A DNA stretch of 52,463 nt from Tyzzerella sp. (GTDB taxonomy: Bacteria; Bacillota; Clostridia; Lachnospirales; Lachnospiraceae): contig JAFUOS010000010.1 of assembly GCA_017472665.1 (NCBI GenBank), positions 1-52,463 of the forward strand, given 5' to 3'. Both the position numbers and the translations under genes were made by a program. Under the pieces are notes generated by a model. That model was not told the DNA's origin, ran no database searches, and saw nothing but the letters and a program-made list of their open reading frames with translations. Positions 8,677 to 16,506 of this stretch are shown piece by piece. Positions within the stretch are counted from its first letter, which is position 1. Every line of letters starts with the position of its first letter.

Positions 8677-10116
8677 TTAATAGCTTACTCTTTGTTTTTT
8701 CTTTTCCTTACTTGTACTGCATGCCCAGTACGCTAATATAATACTGTCAAGAATTGCAACCTCAATTCCCTCTTTTTGCGCTTTATATCCAAATCCGCCA
8801 TTGGTGCCAATGGCTCGTTTTTCACAGTTGCCAACAATTTGTTCGACAGAAGGCTGACCCATATGTACAATATTTGTTTGAAATACTCCTTGTTCAAAAG
8901 AAGAATTCGCAACAATAATTTCACTTACTTTTGGAAGAACTGGAGCTTTCATTTTGCACTCCTTCATTTCATCGGCAAGTAATTGTTGCCCATTTGCCCC
9001 ATCTACTATTACTTTCTTTATTGATGGATTCATTAAAAATTGTAAAATCCATAAATTTCCAGATTTTACTTCGCAGCAATCTACCGTTTCTACAAATATC
9101 TTACCTTCCTTAGTCTTGATTGCAATCGATAACGCCACATAGCTGCCTTCATGCCCATATTTAATTCCTACATACATAGGACCTGTTAATTGCGGCAATT
9201 CCTTTACTTTCATCTCTGCCCATTCAGTTTTACTAATTGCAGATTTTTGATTATATTTCAACCATAATCCCAAACGTTGGATATTAAAGTCAACTTCATC
9301 AGAGCCAATCTCATCTGTAATGGATCGTTCTGTAAAGATAGTGCCTAACGATGGATTTGTTTCATACCACAACTCCTTATCTCTGACATTAGACATTTCT
9401 TCTACAGACCATTCAGCCCATCCTGTATTTAGCCTTGCGCCCGCTAGGGTATCATTCCGCATTTTCGTAAATACAGTTCCTGAACTTACTGGTGTTGGTG
9501 GAGTTCCGCAAAAAATAGTCTGAGGATTCTTTGAATCCGTAACAACATACTTTAGAGCTGATTCCTGGTCATCCGTATACTCCTGCGCCTCATCAATAAC
9601 CAATAAGTCAAATCCTTCACCAAGACCACCTTTTGACGAACGTGTTCTAAAATCACAAGAACCGCCACCTTCATCGAGCAATGTGATTCTTTCCAGGCCA
9701 AATTGTTTCGAATAGGTATAGGCTTTCTCATATTGCACTCCGTTTTTGGGTCTTGCAATTTCTGTATAACCAGCCCCGTTCAAAATGCTTGCAAGTCTTT
9801 TTGATGCAGAGCTGCTAGTTGTTGTTCTATGCGCTGTATGAAGAATTTTTTCGCCGTGTTCAAGTCCATAAAGTTCTCTTATGGCTACAATCTCATTTTT
9901 ACCATTACGTCTAGGAACAGAATAACCGAATTTAGTATGTGTCCATAACCCATCTTCATTTACAGCTAAAATATCACTCAAGAGTAATTCTTGCCACTCT
10001 TGAGCGATTCTTCCTGACTTGTTGTAGGATTCTATCGCTTCCTGACCTTTTGTATTATAATAAGGCAACGCAACGGATCGAGTGGGTGTCTGACGTCCTT
10101 TTCTTAATTCTGTCAT
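8677..10116 (-). CDS. Phage terminase large subunit
   Basis: 479 residues. ATPase domain: an adenine/Walker A-type segment SVPRRNGKNE near residues 66-75 and Walker B FDLLVIDEAQEY with D175-E176. The nuclease half begins near MYVGIKYGHEG, where other terminases usually carry the first catalytic Asp; here the aligned position appears to be Lys. Later acidic residues remain (VIVDGANGQ and AILDSIILAYW). It pumps DNA into the procapsid and cuts it. The location, after portal and minor head and before scaffold, is unusual, and hairpins lie on both sides. No small terminase subunit was recognised. Confidence 0.88.
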   Translation of the reverse strand: MTELRKGRQTPTRSVALPYYNTKGQEAIESYNKSGRIAQEWQELLLSDILAVNEDGLWTHTKFGYSVPRRNGKNEIVAIRELYGLEHGEKILHTAHRTTTSSSASKRLASILNGAGYTEIARPKNGVQYEKAYTYSKQFGLERITLLDEGGGSCDFRTRSSKGGLGEGFDLLVIDEAQEYTDDQESALKYVVTDSKNPQTIFCGTPPTPVSSGTVFTKMRNDTLAGARLNTGWAEWSVEEMSNVRDKELWYETNPSLGTIFTERSITDEIGSDEVDFNIQRLGLWLKYNQKSAISKTEWAEMKVKELPQLTGPMYVGIKYGHEGSYVALSIAIKTKEGKIFVETVDCCEVKSGNLWILQFLMNPSIKKVIVDGANGQQLLADEMKECKMKAPVLPKVSEIIVANSSFEQGVFQTNIVHMGQPSVEQIVGNCEKRAIGTNGGFGYKAQKEGIEVAILDSIILAYWACSTSKEKKKQRVSY

Positions 10117-10140
10117 TTACCCCTCCTGTTTTATCGCATA

Positions 10141-10169
10141 ACAAAAGCAGGGTTTTCCCTGCCTTTTGT
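10141..10169 (-). terminator. Hairpin between the acidic gene and the large terminase
   Basis: Inverted repeat with arms ACAAAAG-CAGGG and CCCTG-C-CTTTTGT (one bulged base, TTTT loop). On the minus strand the distal arm ends in TTTTGTTA. It is likely an intrinsic terminator ending the HNH-portal-minor head unit; there is no long T-run beyond the stem, so strength is uncertain. Confidence 0.55.
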
Positions 10170-10183
10170 GCAAACTAATTTAA

Positions 10184-10477
10184 TTATAACTCTTCTATTT
10201 CGCGTACCATTGCCTCAAACATTTCACTCTCCGACATTTCATCCATGTAAAAGAGGTCTCCATCTTCGCCAAATATGCCTTTCTTTGCTAATTCAAGATT
10301 ATCTGCATATTCAATAACCAATGCATTGTATGGTTCGCTCATACTATCCAATCGACAAACAAATCCGTCCTTTATCAAAAAGCACGTTCTTTCATCAATT
10401 GTAATACTTTCAAATTTTTGAGCCAATCTTTCACTGAGTATCTCTTTTCTCGATAATCTCATTTCCATTTGTGTCAT
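10184..10477 (-). CDS. Small acidic protein, candidate immunity partner
   Basis: 97 residues, about a quarter Asp/Glu, no recognised domain. It starts inside the last 47 bases of the minor head/toxin-like gene, behind GGAGG 11 bases upstream, so the two are translationally coupled. The acidic C-terminus (FGEDGDLFYMDEMSESEMFEAMVREIEEL region) and the tight pairing are what is seen for immunity proteins beside contact-dependent or phage-borne toxin domains. This is inference; a structural role in the head is the alternative. Confidence 0.55.
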   Translation of the reverse strand: MTQMEMRLSRKEILSERLAQKFESITIDERTCFLIKDGFVCRLDSMSEPYNALVIEYADNLELAKKGIFGEDGDLFYMDEMSESEMFEAMVREIEEL

Positions 10478-11549
10478 ATCGATGTATTCCTCCTTTCCCG
10501 GTTGAAATTTTATAATATGCTCCTCCGTGATGGCTTCTCGATTCAGGGTGATACATTAAAATTCCATCTCCTCCAAAATTAACTTTAAAGCCTCCGCCTT
10601 CTTCAAATGCTACTCCTTTAAAATTTCCACTATTTAATGGCTTAACTTCATACCCCTTATTCGCCAACGCCGCTTTAAGTCCTTGTGGCTTATATGCCTG
10701 AAGCATTTTAGGATGTGTTGCGAATTTCTCCGCAAATCCTAACTCATTCTCCTGTTTAATCCGCTTTTCCTTTTCCTGTGGTGTTTCGGAATTCTTAGTT
10801 TCGATTCCAACGCTTTTTCTTGTCTCTATTTTATCACTTTCTGATTCACTGCGCCACTTTTTCGTATGTACATTTTGAATTTTCCCATTTCTCGGAACAT
10901 AATCTACTGTACATCTGCAACGTTGATGCCTCCTATAAACATCATGTGGAACATTATTAGGATAAGTATATGTCCCCGCAATCGCTTTGCACCAATCGCA
11001 ACAGTCACCTGCAACCTTCCTAACAATAACAGGCTGTAGCCCTGACTTTGCATGGAACTCTGCATTTTCCCTAATAGAGTCATCAACTATACTCTGTGAA
11101 AAATTCTTTATTGGCTCATCTAGAACCCATGCCACATCATTGAAATCAGAGGCACTTGAAATCTTATTGATAATTCCTAGAATTCTGTCCTGGTTCAATT
11201 CAGGTATGATAGCCTTTATTCCAATATTGGCAGATTTGTTCAATGCTGTCTGAACTTGATTAGTTACATCTGTAATCAAATCATAGTTATTTGTCATAGT
11301 TGGTGTAAATATGCGTTCAGCAATGTTATAGTACATCTTCCCATCTGGCAAAACATCAGATGATAGATTGTTTTTTAACGCCTGTGCAAGAATATCTCCT
11401 GTCTCAATAGCGAATTTATTCGCTTCCACATAAGTTGCTGTTCCATCTCTCACCTTTGCATACAAACTGGATATGACATCACTCTTATCAAACATTGTTT
11501 GAAAATCCTTTTGTATGCTTTTTAACAAACTTGGTGCTATATCTGTCAT
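10431..11549 (-). CDS. Phage minor head protein with toxin-like C-terminal domain
   Basis: 372 residues. Residues 1 to about 230 form the SPP1 Gp7/Mu F-like minor head module, seen in the Cys/His cluster GDCCDWCKAIAGTY followed by PHDVYRRHQRCRC. A charged linker rich in Glu and Lys follows. The last ~105 residues are different in character: a compact Gly/His/Tyr-rich domain with GGGFKVNFGGDGILMYHP, SHHGGAYYKISTGKGG and RYDTNGNE. This resembles C-terminal modules of polymorphic toxins, which are often grafted onto this head protein in Firmicute phages. I cannot assign a toxin class. It follows the portal gene by 11 bases. Confidence 0.7.
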   Translation of the reverse strand: MTDIAPSLLKSIQKDFQTMFDKSDVISSLYAKVRDGTATYVEANKFAIETGDILAQALKNNLSSDVLPDGKMYYNIAERIFTPTMTNNYDLITDVTNQVQTALNKSANIGIKAIIPELNQDRILGIINKISSASDFNDVAWVLDEPIKNFSQSIVDDSIRENAEFHAKSGLQPVIVRKVAGDCCDWCKAIAGTYTYPNNVPHDVYRRHQRCRCTVDYVPRNGKIQNVHTKKWRSESESDKIETRKSVGIETKNSETPQEKEKRIKQENELGFAEKFATHPKMLQAYKPQGLKAALANKGYEVKPLNSGNFKGVAFEEGGGFKVNFGGDGILMYHPESRSHHGGAYYKISTGKGGIHRYDTNGNEIIEKRDTQ

Positions 11550-11560
11550 ACATCCACCAC

Positions 11561-12832
11561 CTATTCTGTAGGTTCTTGTCCAGTAATTGTGACTGGTGCG
11601 TCTATTTTGCTTGGCTCAATTCCTGTTAGTATCCTAAAGTTATCCTTGTTGAAATAACCTGGTACCGCTTGATTTATTTTAATTGCACCATCACCAATGC
11701 TTGATAACGTCGCTGCGTCTGGTTCAAATATCGGCTCCCACAACGGTTTTGTTAGATATAGTTGCTGTCGTTGGTATGCGTAATCATCTCTCAAACACGC
11801 AGCCAAATAACCGACATTTAAAAAACCACTTCCGAAATTTCTTTGAGCCTTCCGCGCCATTAATCTTAGATTTTCATGTGATGCTTTTATCGCTTCTGAG
11901 CTCGACGGATTATCCGAAACAAATCCCAAATCATCCAGTGTCAAACCTGTTTCTCCTGCAAACAATGCTGCAAATGTTCTTAATTGTTCTGTATAAGGAC
12001 TCATGCTCTGTTGTTGAAACTGGCCAACCGTTGGTTTATCGCCGTCTTCATCTTTGTCAATTCGCAGCAAACTCGACATCGTTACTTTCCATTTGTCCAT
12101 TTGCTCCGCATCACTCGACATTCCCAAAATATATTTCTGCGGGAAGCTGTAGAATTCTGCTGATATCTCTGAACGTTTAATTGTTCTTAGCGCGGACTCT
12201 TGTATTTTCATACAAGCCCTGCTAATCCTAGAATGTCCAAAAGGACGTTTGGCATCCGGTCTGTAAATAATTGGGACCAGTAATGGATAAGGCACCTTAT
12301 TTGTTATTACTTGTGTTTTGCTTTTGCCCTTGCGGATGAATTCTGTTCTCCTCGCCGTAAACCATGCTTCCAGTGTGGGTTTATTATTATCATCTCTTTC
12401 AAGTACTGCATATCCTTCTTTTAGCAATCCGGTAATTGGATCTATGATGCCCGTTGCATTTCCGCCATCAATAACTTGCAGCCTTGGATATCCCGTTTCA
12501 TCTGCTGATATGTAAACGAAACAGCAAGACGAAATCAGCGCTGATAAAACAGCACTGTCAAAGAATGTATCCGGATTATTCAGCTGGAATATTTCTTGTA
12601 AATCAAAATTATCATTATCCCATGAATAAAATATAATTCTATCAGCCAAACTGTCCACTGCTTTTCCGCACCAGCCAAGCGTTGCGGATAACCAATTAAA
12701 CTCTGGCGGTGCTGCTAACTGCAAATCCCTAGCTATATTTTTCATTTCATAGAACTTATACCTGGTTTCAACTCTCAGCTTTTTGTTTGCCAATTTGTTT
12801 CTCAGATAGGCAATTCCTTTACAATTTTCCAT
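11561..12832 (-). CDS. Phage portal protein (SPP1 Gp6-like)
   Basis: 423 residues. Forms the dodecameric ring at one capsid vertex through which DNA enters and leaves. Family features are the N-terminal helix with KFYEMKN, the SLADRI segment, the beta wing region with GIIDPITGLLKEGYAVLERDD, and the C-terminal clip/stem with GETGLTLDDLGFVSDNPSSSEAIKASHENL, a strong signature of Gp6-type portals. The ATG follows AAGGAG. It precedes the minor head gene, the normal order. Confidence 0.88.
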   Translation of the reverse strand: MENCKGIAYLRNKLANKKLRVETRYKFYEMKNIARDLQLAAPPEFNWLSATLGWCGKAVDSLADRIIFYSWDNDNFDLQEIFQLNNPDTFFDSAVLSALISSCCFVYISADETGYPRLQVIDGGNATGIIDPITGLLKEGYAVLERDDNNKPTLEAWFTARRTEFIRKGKSKTQVITNKVPYPLLVPIIYRPDAKRPFGHSRISRACMKIQESALRTIKRSEISAEFYSFPQKYILGMSSDAEQMDKWKVTMSSLLRIDKDEDGDKPTVGQFQQQSMSPYTEQLRTFAALFAGETGLTLDDLGFVSDNPSSSEAIKASHENLRLMARKAQRNFGSGFLNVGYLAACLRDDYAYQRQQLYLTKPLWEPIFEPDAATLSSIGDGAIKINQAVPGYFNKDNFRILTGIEPSKIDAPVTITGQEPTE

Positions 12833-12921
12833 GCTTTTTTCTCCTTTATATTTTCTCAGCGAGATATTTGTGCAGTGACGGCGTGAAGGTCATTCCGTCT
12901 ATGTGGGAGGGGGATATGCCC

Positions 12922-13266
12922 CTATCCTCTGTACTTTCTCCAGTCCATCGATTGTGGTAAAATTCGATTACTTATAATCTCTGTATCCACGCTTGTTATG
13001 TCTTTCTTTTCAATCAGTTTATCCGATTTCTGCCTGTTGCATGTCCAGTGAGCTAATTGTAAATTGTCAATATCACTTGGATGTCCTCCCTTTGCAATCG
13101 GTATAATATGGTCAATGCAAGGTGATAATGGATGCGGATATTTCAAGCTATAGTCAACTGGCTTACCGCAAATACCACAAACTGTCTGTGTTGCAAATAT
13201 TTTCTTTTTATTCTTTTCGAATGCACCTCGATGCGTTCCGTAACGTTCTGCTCCTGTGTTGTTCAT
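12922..13266 (-). CDS. HNH endonuclease
   Basis: 114 residues. Zinc-binding CGICG and a later Cys in WTCNRQKS frame the HNH core: DHIIPIAKGGHPSDIDNLQLAHWTCN (D-H, then N, then H), beginning about residue 51. Small HNH proteins next to the packaging genes are common in phages that cut DNA at cos sites, where they assist the terminase. It is the first gene after the early-late terminator and is preceded by an AAGGA ribosome binding site. Between it and the portal (12,833-12,921) is only a short G/C hairpin, with no recognisable small terminase. Confidence 0.85.
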   Translation of the reverse strand: MNNTGAERYGTHRGAFEKNKKKIFATQTVCGICGKPVDYSLKYPHPLSPCIDHIIPIAKGGHPSDIDNLQLAHWTCNRQKSDKLIEKKDITSVDTEIISNRILPQSMDWRKYRG

Positions 13267-13292
13267 ATTTGTTCCTTGATTTCGATTTCGTG

Positions 13293-13333
13293 CAAAAAGA
13301 ATGGCAGCTAGTCTTACTAAATAGACTGCTGCC
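13293..13333 (-). terminator. Terminator between early/middle and late genes
   Basis: On the minus strand GGCAGC-AGTCT pairs with AGACT-A-GCTGCC (one bulged base, 8-base loop), followed by ATTCTTTTTG. The 5' arm contains one copy of the recurrent GGCAGCAG word. It lies between the late regulator gene and the HNH gene. Confidence 0.75.
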
Positions 13334-13401
13334 GTTTGTTTTCTTATTTTTCAACACTATCATAATAACACAGATTCTTGTCCTCTGATTACGGCTCTTT
13401 G

Positions 13402-13809
13402 CTAAATTTTCTTAGAAAGAAGATAATAAAACTTTCGCCGGCGGTTGTAATACATATCTTTGCCACATGGAATATGTTTGGACGTCTTTAAGTATCTATA
13501 TGTGACATACTCCTGCGTGACTCCCTCTAGTATCCACGGATAAAGCTCTGCATCCGCTTCAATTGCAGTCTGCTCAATGATTTCACACTTCTTGCTAAGC
13601 CGTGCCCTTCTTTCTGCAAGTTCTGCTGTTTGGTCCTTGTAGTTGTGTGATGTTGGCATATCTGTTATTTGAATACTCTTTACAGTGTCCGTGATGTATT
13701 TTAATTCTTCTTTCCATTCTGGGTACTGCATACAGAAGTGATACAGTTCTAGGAATCTATGTTTGCTTATTTCATATTTTTCACTGTTTAGTGGTCTTAC
13801 GTTTGGCAC
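13402..13809 (-). CDS. ArpU/RinA-like late transcription regulator, probable
   Basis: 135 residues from a GTG at 13809, which lies 8 bases after a perfect GGAGGTGA site; an ATG at 13872 is possible but lacks a good site. Helical protein whose C-terminus (VTYRYLKTSKHIPCGKDMYYNRRRKFYYLL) has the sigma-region-4-like helix-turn-helix of ArpU/RinA phage activators. These switch on the packaging and head operon. It is the last early gene and a terminator follows before the late genes, which matches such a role. Two GGCAGCAGT words lie in its 5' untranslated region. Confidence 0.65.
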   Translation of the reverse strand: MPNVRPLNSEKYEISKHRFLELYHFCMQYPEWKEELKYITDTVKSIQITDMPTSHNYKDQTAELAERRARLSKKCEIIEQTAIEADAELYPWILEGVTQEYVTYRYLKTSKHIPCGKDMYYNRRRKFYYLLSKKI

Positions 13810-13955
13810 TGGTATCACCTCCCTGTATGTGTACTGCTGCCTACTTCGTTTTATTATGTACTGCTGCCGCATGTTGTAGATACTCTAATACATTCATTAT
13901 TGGCAGTCATTTCTTTTCTTGATTTTGAGTTGTTTTCTGTTCTTCTGTCATGCTA

Positions 13956-14120
13956 TCACCTCTTCCCCGTCAGTTCGTCCTTTAAATAATTCATAAGTTC
14001 CTGAAGTCTTGTACATTGCTTGGCTGCATAGGAACCATTTCTTTTAAAATACTTTTTCTCGACAGCCTGTACTCTCTTGTAAAATTTCTTAAATAACCAT
14101 TTGTAATATAATCTTTTCAT
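13956..14120 (-). CDS. Small basic phage protein, unknown
   Basis: 54 residues from ATG 14120 (MKRLYYKWLFKKFYKRV), chosen over an upstream in-frame start because GAGGGAT precedes it and it lies just after the upstream stop. Rich in Lys/Arg/Tyr, probably helical, with no known domain. It is one of a string of tightly packed small early genes. Confidence 0.5.
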   Translation of the reverse strand: MKRLYYKWLFKKFYKRVQAVEKKYFKRNGSYAAKQCTRLQELMNYLKDELTGKR

Positions 14121-14121
14121 G

Positions 14122-14307
14122 TTATCCCTCGCTTTCTGGATTGTATGATGCTGCGCAATCACATTCTCTTAAAATTTCATCTTCATCAAAATTACAGGCT
14201 TCTGCAAAATCACAGACAATTGTTCCGCCTATACTTTCTTGTGCATCCATGCAAGCAACACACTTACCTGTTCCGAATTTGCTATTGCATCCAATCATCC
14301 ACTCCAC
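14122..14307 (-). CDS. Small cysteine-rich phage protein, unknown
   Basis: 61 residues with seven Cys (GKCVACMD, VCDF, EACNF, ECDC), suggesting metal binding. AAGGAG lies 7 bases before the ATG. It is flanked by genes of similar size with 1-5 base spacing. No family recognised. Confidence 0.55.
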   Translation of the reverse strand: MEWMIGCNSKFGTGKCVACMDAQESIGGTIVCDFAEACNFDEDEILRECDCAASYNPESEG

Positions 14308-14312
14308 GCTCC

Positions 14313-14486
14313 TTACTGCATCTTCATAACTTTTACTAAAAGTTCACCCATAAGAGCGTCTTGTTTTTTCTCTCGCTCTTTTGAATCAAGTGCTTCATCT
14401 TCAATTACGTCTGCTATCTTGTCATATACATCTGCAATTTCTCTGTGACTTTCTGCCATTTGTCTAAATTCTTTTCCTTCGTTCAT
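14313..14486 (-). CDS. Small helical phage protein, 57 residues, unknown
   Basis: MNEGKEFRQMAESHREIADVY then a charged helical body, ending KVMKMQ. The start overlaps the previous stop (ATGA) and follows AGGAGG at 6 bases; the stop is just before the ribosome binding site of the next gene. Length, coupling and codon pattern support it. Likely a coiled coil. Confidence 0.6.
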   Translation of the reverse strand: MNEGKEFRQMAESHREIADVYDKIADVIEDEALDSKEREKKQDALMGELLVKVMKMQ

Positions 14487-14704
14487 GATCTTCCTCCTAA
14501 TATCTCGTCTATGCAGGCGTTGTAAGAATACGGAAATTTTTCTTTATTCGGAATTTCATGCAATGGACACCATTCTTGTCTTCTGATTGCCCACCCGCAT
14601 TCCATCATTTTTCCATTTCCACCACAAAGATTAATTTTTTCTTCAAATAGGGGACATTTTGTACAACACTTTGGCATATCCATAATCAACATTGCTTTAC
14701 TCAT
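14483..14704 (-). CDS. Small zinc-ribbon-like phage protein
   Basis: 73 residues. Cys pairs CCTKC, CGG, CGW and WCPLHEIP form a likely zinc-binding cluster. The C-terminal tail YNACIDEILGG is nearly identical to that of the gene ending at 15452, at both protein and DNA level, and its last codons hold the ribosome binding site of the next gene. Function unknown. Confidence 0.6.
   Translation of the reverse strand: MSKAMLIMDMPKCCTKCPLFEEKINLCGGNGKMMECGWAIRRQEWCPLHEIPNKEKFPYSYNACIDEILGGRS
14493..14524 (-). repeat. 32-bp direct repeat, copy 1 (copy 2 at 15462-15493)
   Basis: The two copies differ at one base (14512 G versus 15481 A equivalent). Both encode the tail YNACIDEILGG and include the AGGAGG ribosome binding site for the following gene. 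They mark a duplicated gene end in the small-gene cluster. Confidence 0.75.
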
Positions 14705-14808
14705 TCACTCCACCTGCCTTTACGTCTCTTGCACATGAGCGAAACATCATCAACAACATTTCGCTCACTGGTCTACTTCTGTCTTTCCGTCTTGCTTTCT
14801 TTACACAC

Positions 14809-15153
14809 TTACCCTACATAGATTACAATTGCTTTTGTAAACTGCATTCTGCTGATTTGCTTTTCTACAAACTCTTCTAAATCCTTTTTCATGTAAGCTC
14901 CGCCGATGCAGAAGTTATCGTAATATTTGTTCATTAGCTTGTCTCTCATGGTGTCTCTTTCAACATACCTGTCTCCATCCATTGTTAGTTCCTTAATTTT
15001 GATTCCTTTAACATCTACGGAGTTATAATCATATTCGCCACAATAGCTTTCTTCTCCTGCGAAGATAAGTAACGGAAGCTCTGGATTTTCTAGAATCATC
15101 TTCTTTAGTTCTTCTGTATTTTCCATAGATACCGGAATTTTAATCTCACTCAT
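14809..15153 (-). CDS. Phage protein of unknown function
   Basis: 114 residues from ATG 15153 (MSEIKIPVSMENTEELKKMI), preferred because GAGGTGG is 7 bases upstream; an ATG 21 bases earlier has no such site. Mixed alpha/beta, with ESYCGEYDYNSVDVKGIKIKEL mid-protein. No signal peptide or membrane segment. The 100 bases between it and the next gene hold no further frame. Confidence 0.5.
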   Translation of the reverse strand: MSEIKIPVSMENTEELKKMILENPELPLLIFAGEESYCGEYDYNSVDVKGIKIKELTMDGDRYVERDTMRDKLMNKYYDNFCIGGAYMKKDLEEFVEKQISRMQFTKAIVIYVG

Positions 15154-15170
15154 TGTTTGCCACCTCGATT

Positions 15171-15452
15171 TCAATAACTTCCAAAATGTACTTTTACATA
15201 TTGTCCTGGAACATCAGTTGCGTAGTATAACCATCCGTAAAAATCATCTTCTATATAACCTTGATATTGTTTTACATAATATTCATCAGCCACTAATTCA
15301 AGATGACTTAATTGTTCTTTGCTCATAGACACTAAATGAGCCGTATTCCATTCAATATCGTCAACATCTATCCTCTCAGCTAACTGTTCTGATAATCTTT
15401 GAATCTTTTGTATGTACTTTGCAATTTGTTTAATTTCTTTATACTGTTTCAT
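15171..15452 (-). CDS. Phage protein of unknown function
   Basis: 93 residues starting MKQYKEIKQIAKYIQKIQRL. The start shares a base with the previous stop (TGATG) and GGAGGTGG precedes it, so it is coupled to the gene with the YNACIDEILGG tail. The N-terminal half is a predicted coiled-coil helix; the C-terminal half is aromatic (DDFYGWLYYATDVPGQYVKV). Confidence 0.5.
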   Translation of the reverse strand: MKQYKEIKQIAKYIQKIQRLSEQLAERIDVDDIEWNTAHLVSMSKEQLSHLELVADEYYVKQYQGYIEDDFYGWLYYATDVPGQYVKVHFGSY

Positions 15453-15811
15453 CACTCGCCACCTCCTAATATCTCGTCTATACAGGCGTTGTATTTTTCC
15501 TCGTTTGCAAATGAAATTACTCTCCTTAGCAGACACTCTTCACATGTGTCAAACTTTCTGCATTTCCCTAGTTCTGTCATCTCTTTACAATATGCTTCTC
15601 TGTTATCTGCATATATGAGGTTTTTTATTTCTTCCACAACCTTATCCACGTTGTAGGCTGTCGGTTGTTCATCAATAATTCTTAGCACGCTGTCTCTGTA
15701 TTCGTTCATAATTTTCTGTAAAATACCTTTTCCTGCTCGTAATCCAGTAATTGTCATTCGCAGGCTTTCGATTTCTTGCTTTAACGCACTTCTGCTGATT
15801 AAATCATCCAT
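15452..15811 (-). CDS. Phage protein with Cys cluster and YNACIDEILGG tail
   Basis: 119 residues from ATG 15811 (MDDLISRSALKQEIESLRM), with GGAAGG upstream. MDDLISRSAL is a common opening of small Lachnospiraceae phage proteins. A C-terminal cluster CRKFDTCEECLLR could bind metal. The tail duplicates that of the gene at 14483-14704. Function unknown. Confidence 0.6.
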   Translation of the reverse strand: MDDLISRSALKQEIESLRMTITGLRAGKGILQKIMNEYRDSVLRIIDEQPTAYNVDKVVEEIKNLIYADNREAYCKEMTELGKCRKFDTCEECLLRRVISFANEEKYNACIDEILGGGE

Positions 15812-16124
15812 TGTTATTCCTTCCAAATCTATCTCTAAAATCCATCTGTTCCGTATACTTGACATATATATCTTCATCGCCATAACCTTCAATGCGGATT
15901 TTATTAAAACATTTTCGTTCTGATACAAGCCAATGAGCTTCTCGCATGACTGCTGCCAACTTCATGTAAGGAACTGTCATTACATTTGTTTTATCTCCAA
16001 ATATCGTAATGCATTCTTCACATTTAATGGATTTTCTAAAACGCTTATATGCTTCTGTTTGAGTTTCTAACTCCATTCCAAAAGTTGAACCATTAAATTC
16101 AACCGCATGTAATTGTTTTGCCAT
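15804..16124 (-). CDS. Phage protein of unknown function
   Basis: 106 residues (MAKQLHAVEFNGSTFGM). Contains a CEECITIF motif. The C-terminus overlaps the next gene start by 8 bases. It carries the CTGCTGCC word at 15950 in the Ala-Ala frame. No family recognised. Confidence 0.45.
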   Translation of the reverse strand: MAKQLHAVEFNGSTFGMELETQTEAYKRFRKSIKCEECITIFGDKTNVMTVPYMKLAAVMREAHWLVSERKCFNKIRIEGYGDEDIYVKYTEQMDFRDRFGRNNNG

Positions 16125-16125
16125 G

Positions 16126-16386
16126 TTACATCCACGCTCCTACTATGCATTTATCATCATCTGCTCCTCTGTTGAAAAATATCATATTCGTGTTGTCTCT
16201 GATATCTTCCTGGACTGCTGCCAATGTGTCTTTTAAGATGATAGTGTCTGTTGGTCTATCTGTGTCAAATACTCTTGCTACGTAATATTCCGGATAATCC
16301 TTTGGATGATCATATATTGCTATTACAGGAAGCTTCAGACCACTTAGGTCTAATTCCTTAATGCTTGTTGCTAACTTTACTGGCAT
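16126..16386 (-). CDS. Conserved small phage protein, unknown
   Basis: 86 residues (MPVKLATSIKELDLSGLKL). Beta-rich with a DHPKDYPEYYVARVFDTDRPT core; the compact form suggests a single small domain. Its start follows directly on the stop of a 39-residue membrane peptide gene, with GGGAGGAAAG upstream. It carries the octamer at 16215. Confidence 0.5.
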   Translation of the reverse strand: MPVKLATSIKELDLSGLKLPVIAIYDHPKDYPEYYVARVFDTDRPTDTIILKDTLAAVQEDIRDNTNMIFFNRGADDDKCIVGAWM

Positions 16387-16506
16387 TTATTTCTTTCCTC
16401 CCTTTTTGTGTATTTCGTCGTATAAAATTAATCCTATTACGATCGCTAACAGAATGACTGCTGCCGTCAAGATTATCTTGACGGTCAGTATCAGTCTATA
16501 AATCAT
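16387..16506 (-). CDS. Single-span membrane peptide, 39 residues
   Basis: MIYRLILTVKIILTAAVIL continues into a hydrophobic helix of about 22 residues and ends in YDEIHKKGGKK, so it would sit in the membrane with a basic tail. It starts within the last codons of the upstream gene and stops immediately before the next start; translation is probably coupled, as no strong ribosome binding site is present. It carries the octamer at 16458. Confidence 0.5.
   Translation of the reverse strand: MIYRLILTVKIILTAAVILLAIVIGLILYDEIHKKGGKK

Noticed and set aside
12833-12921. Small terminase subunit between HNH and portal
   Set aside because: Only a 15-codon frame and a short G/C hairpin are present.
13907-13951. 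14-codon frame (MTEEQKTTQNQEKK) behind a good ribosome binding site upstream of the late regulator
   Set aside because: Too short to support as a gene; it could be a leader peptide, but nothing else indicates it.
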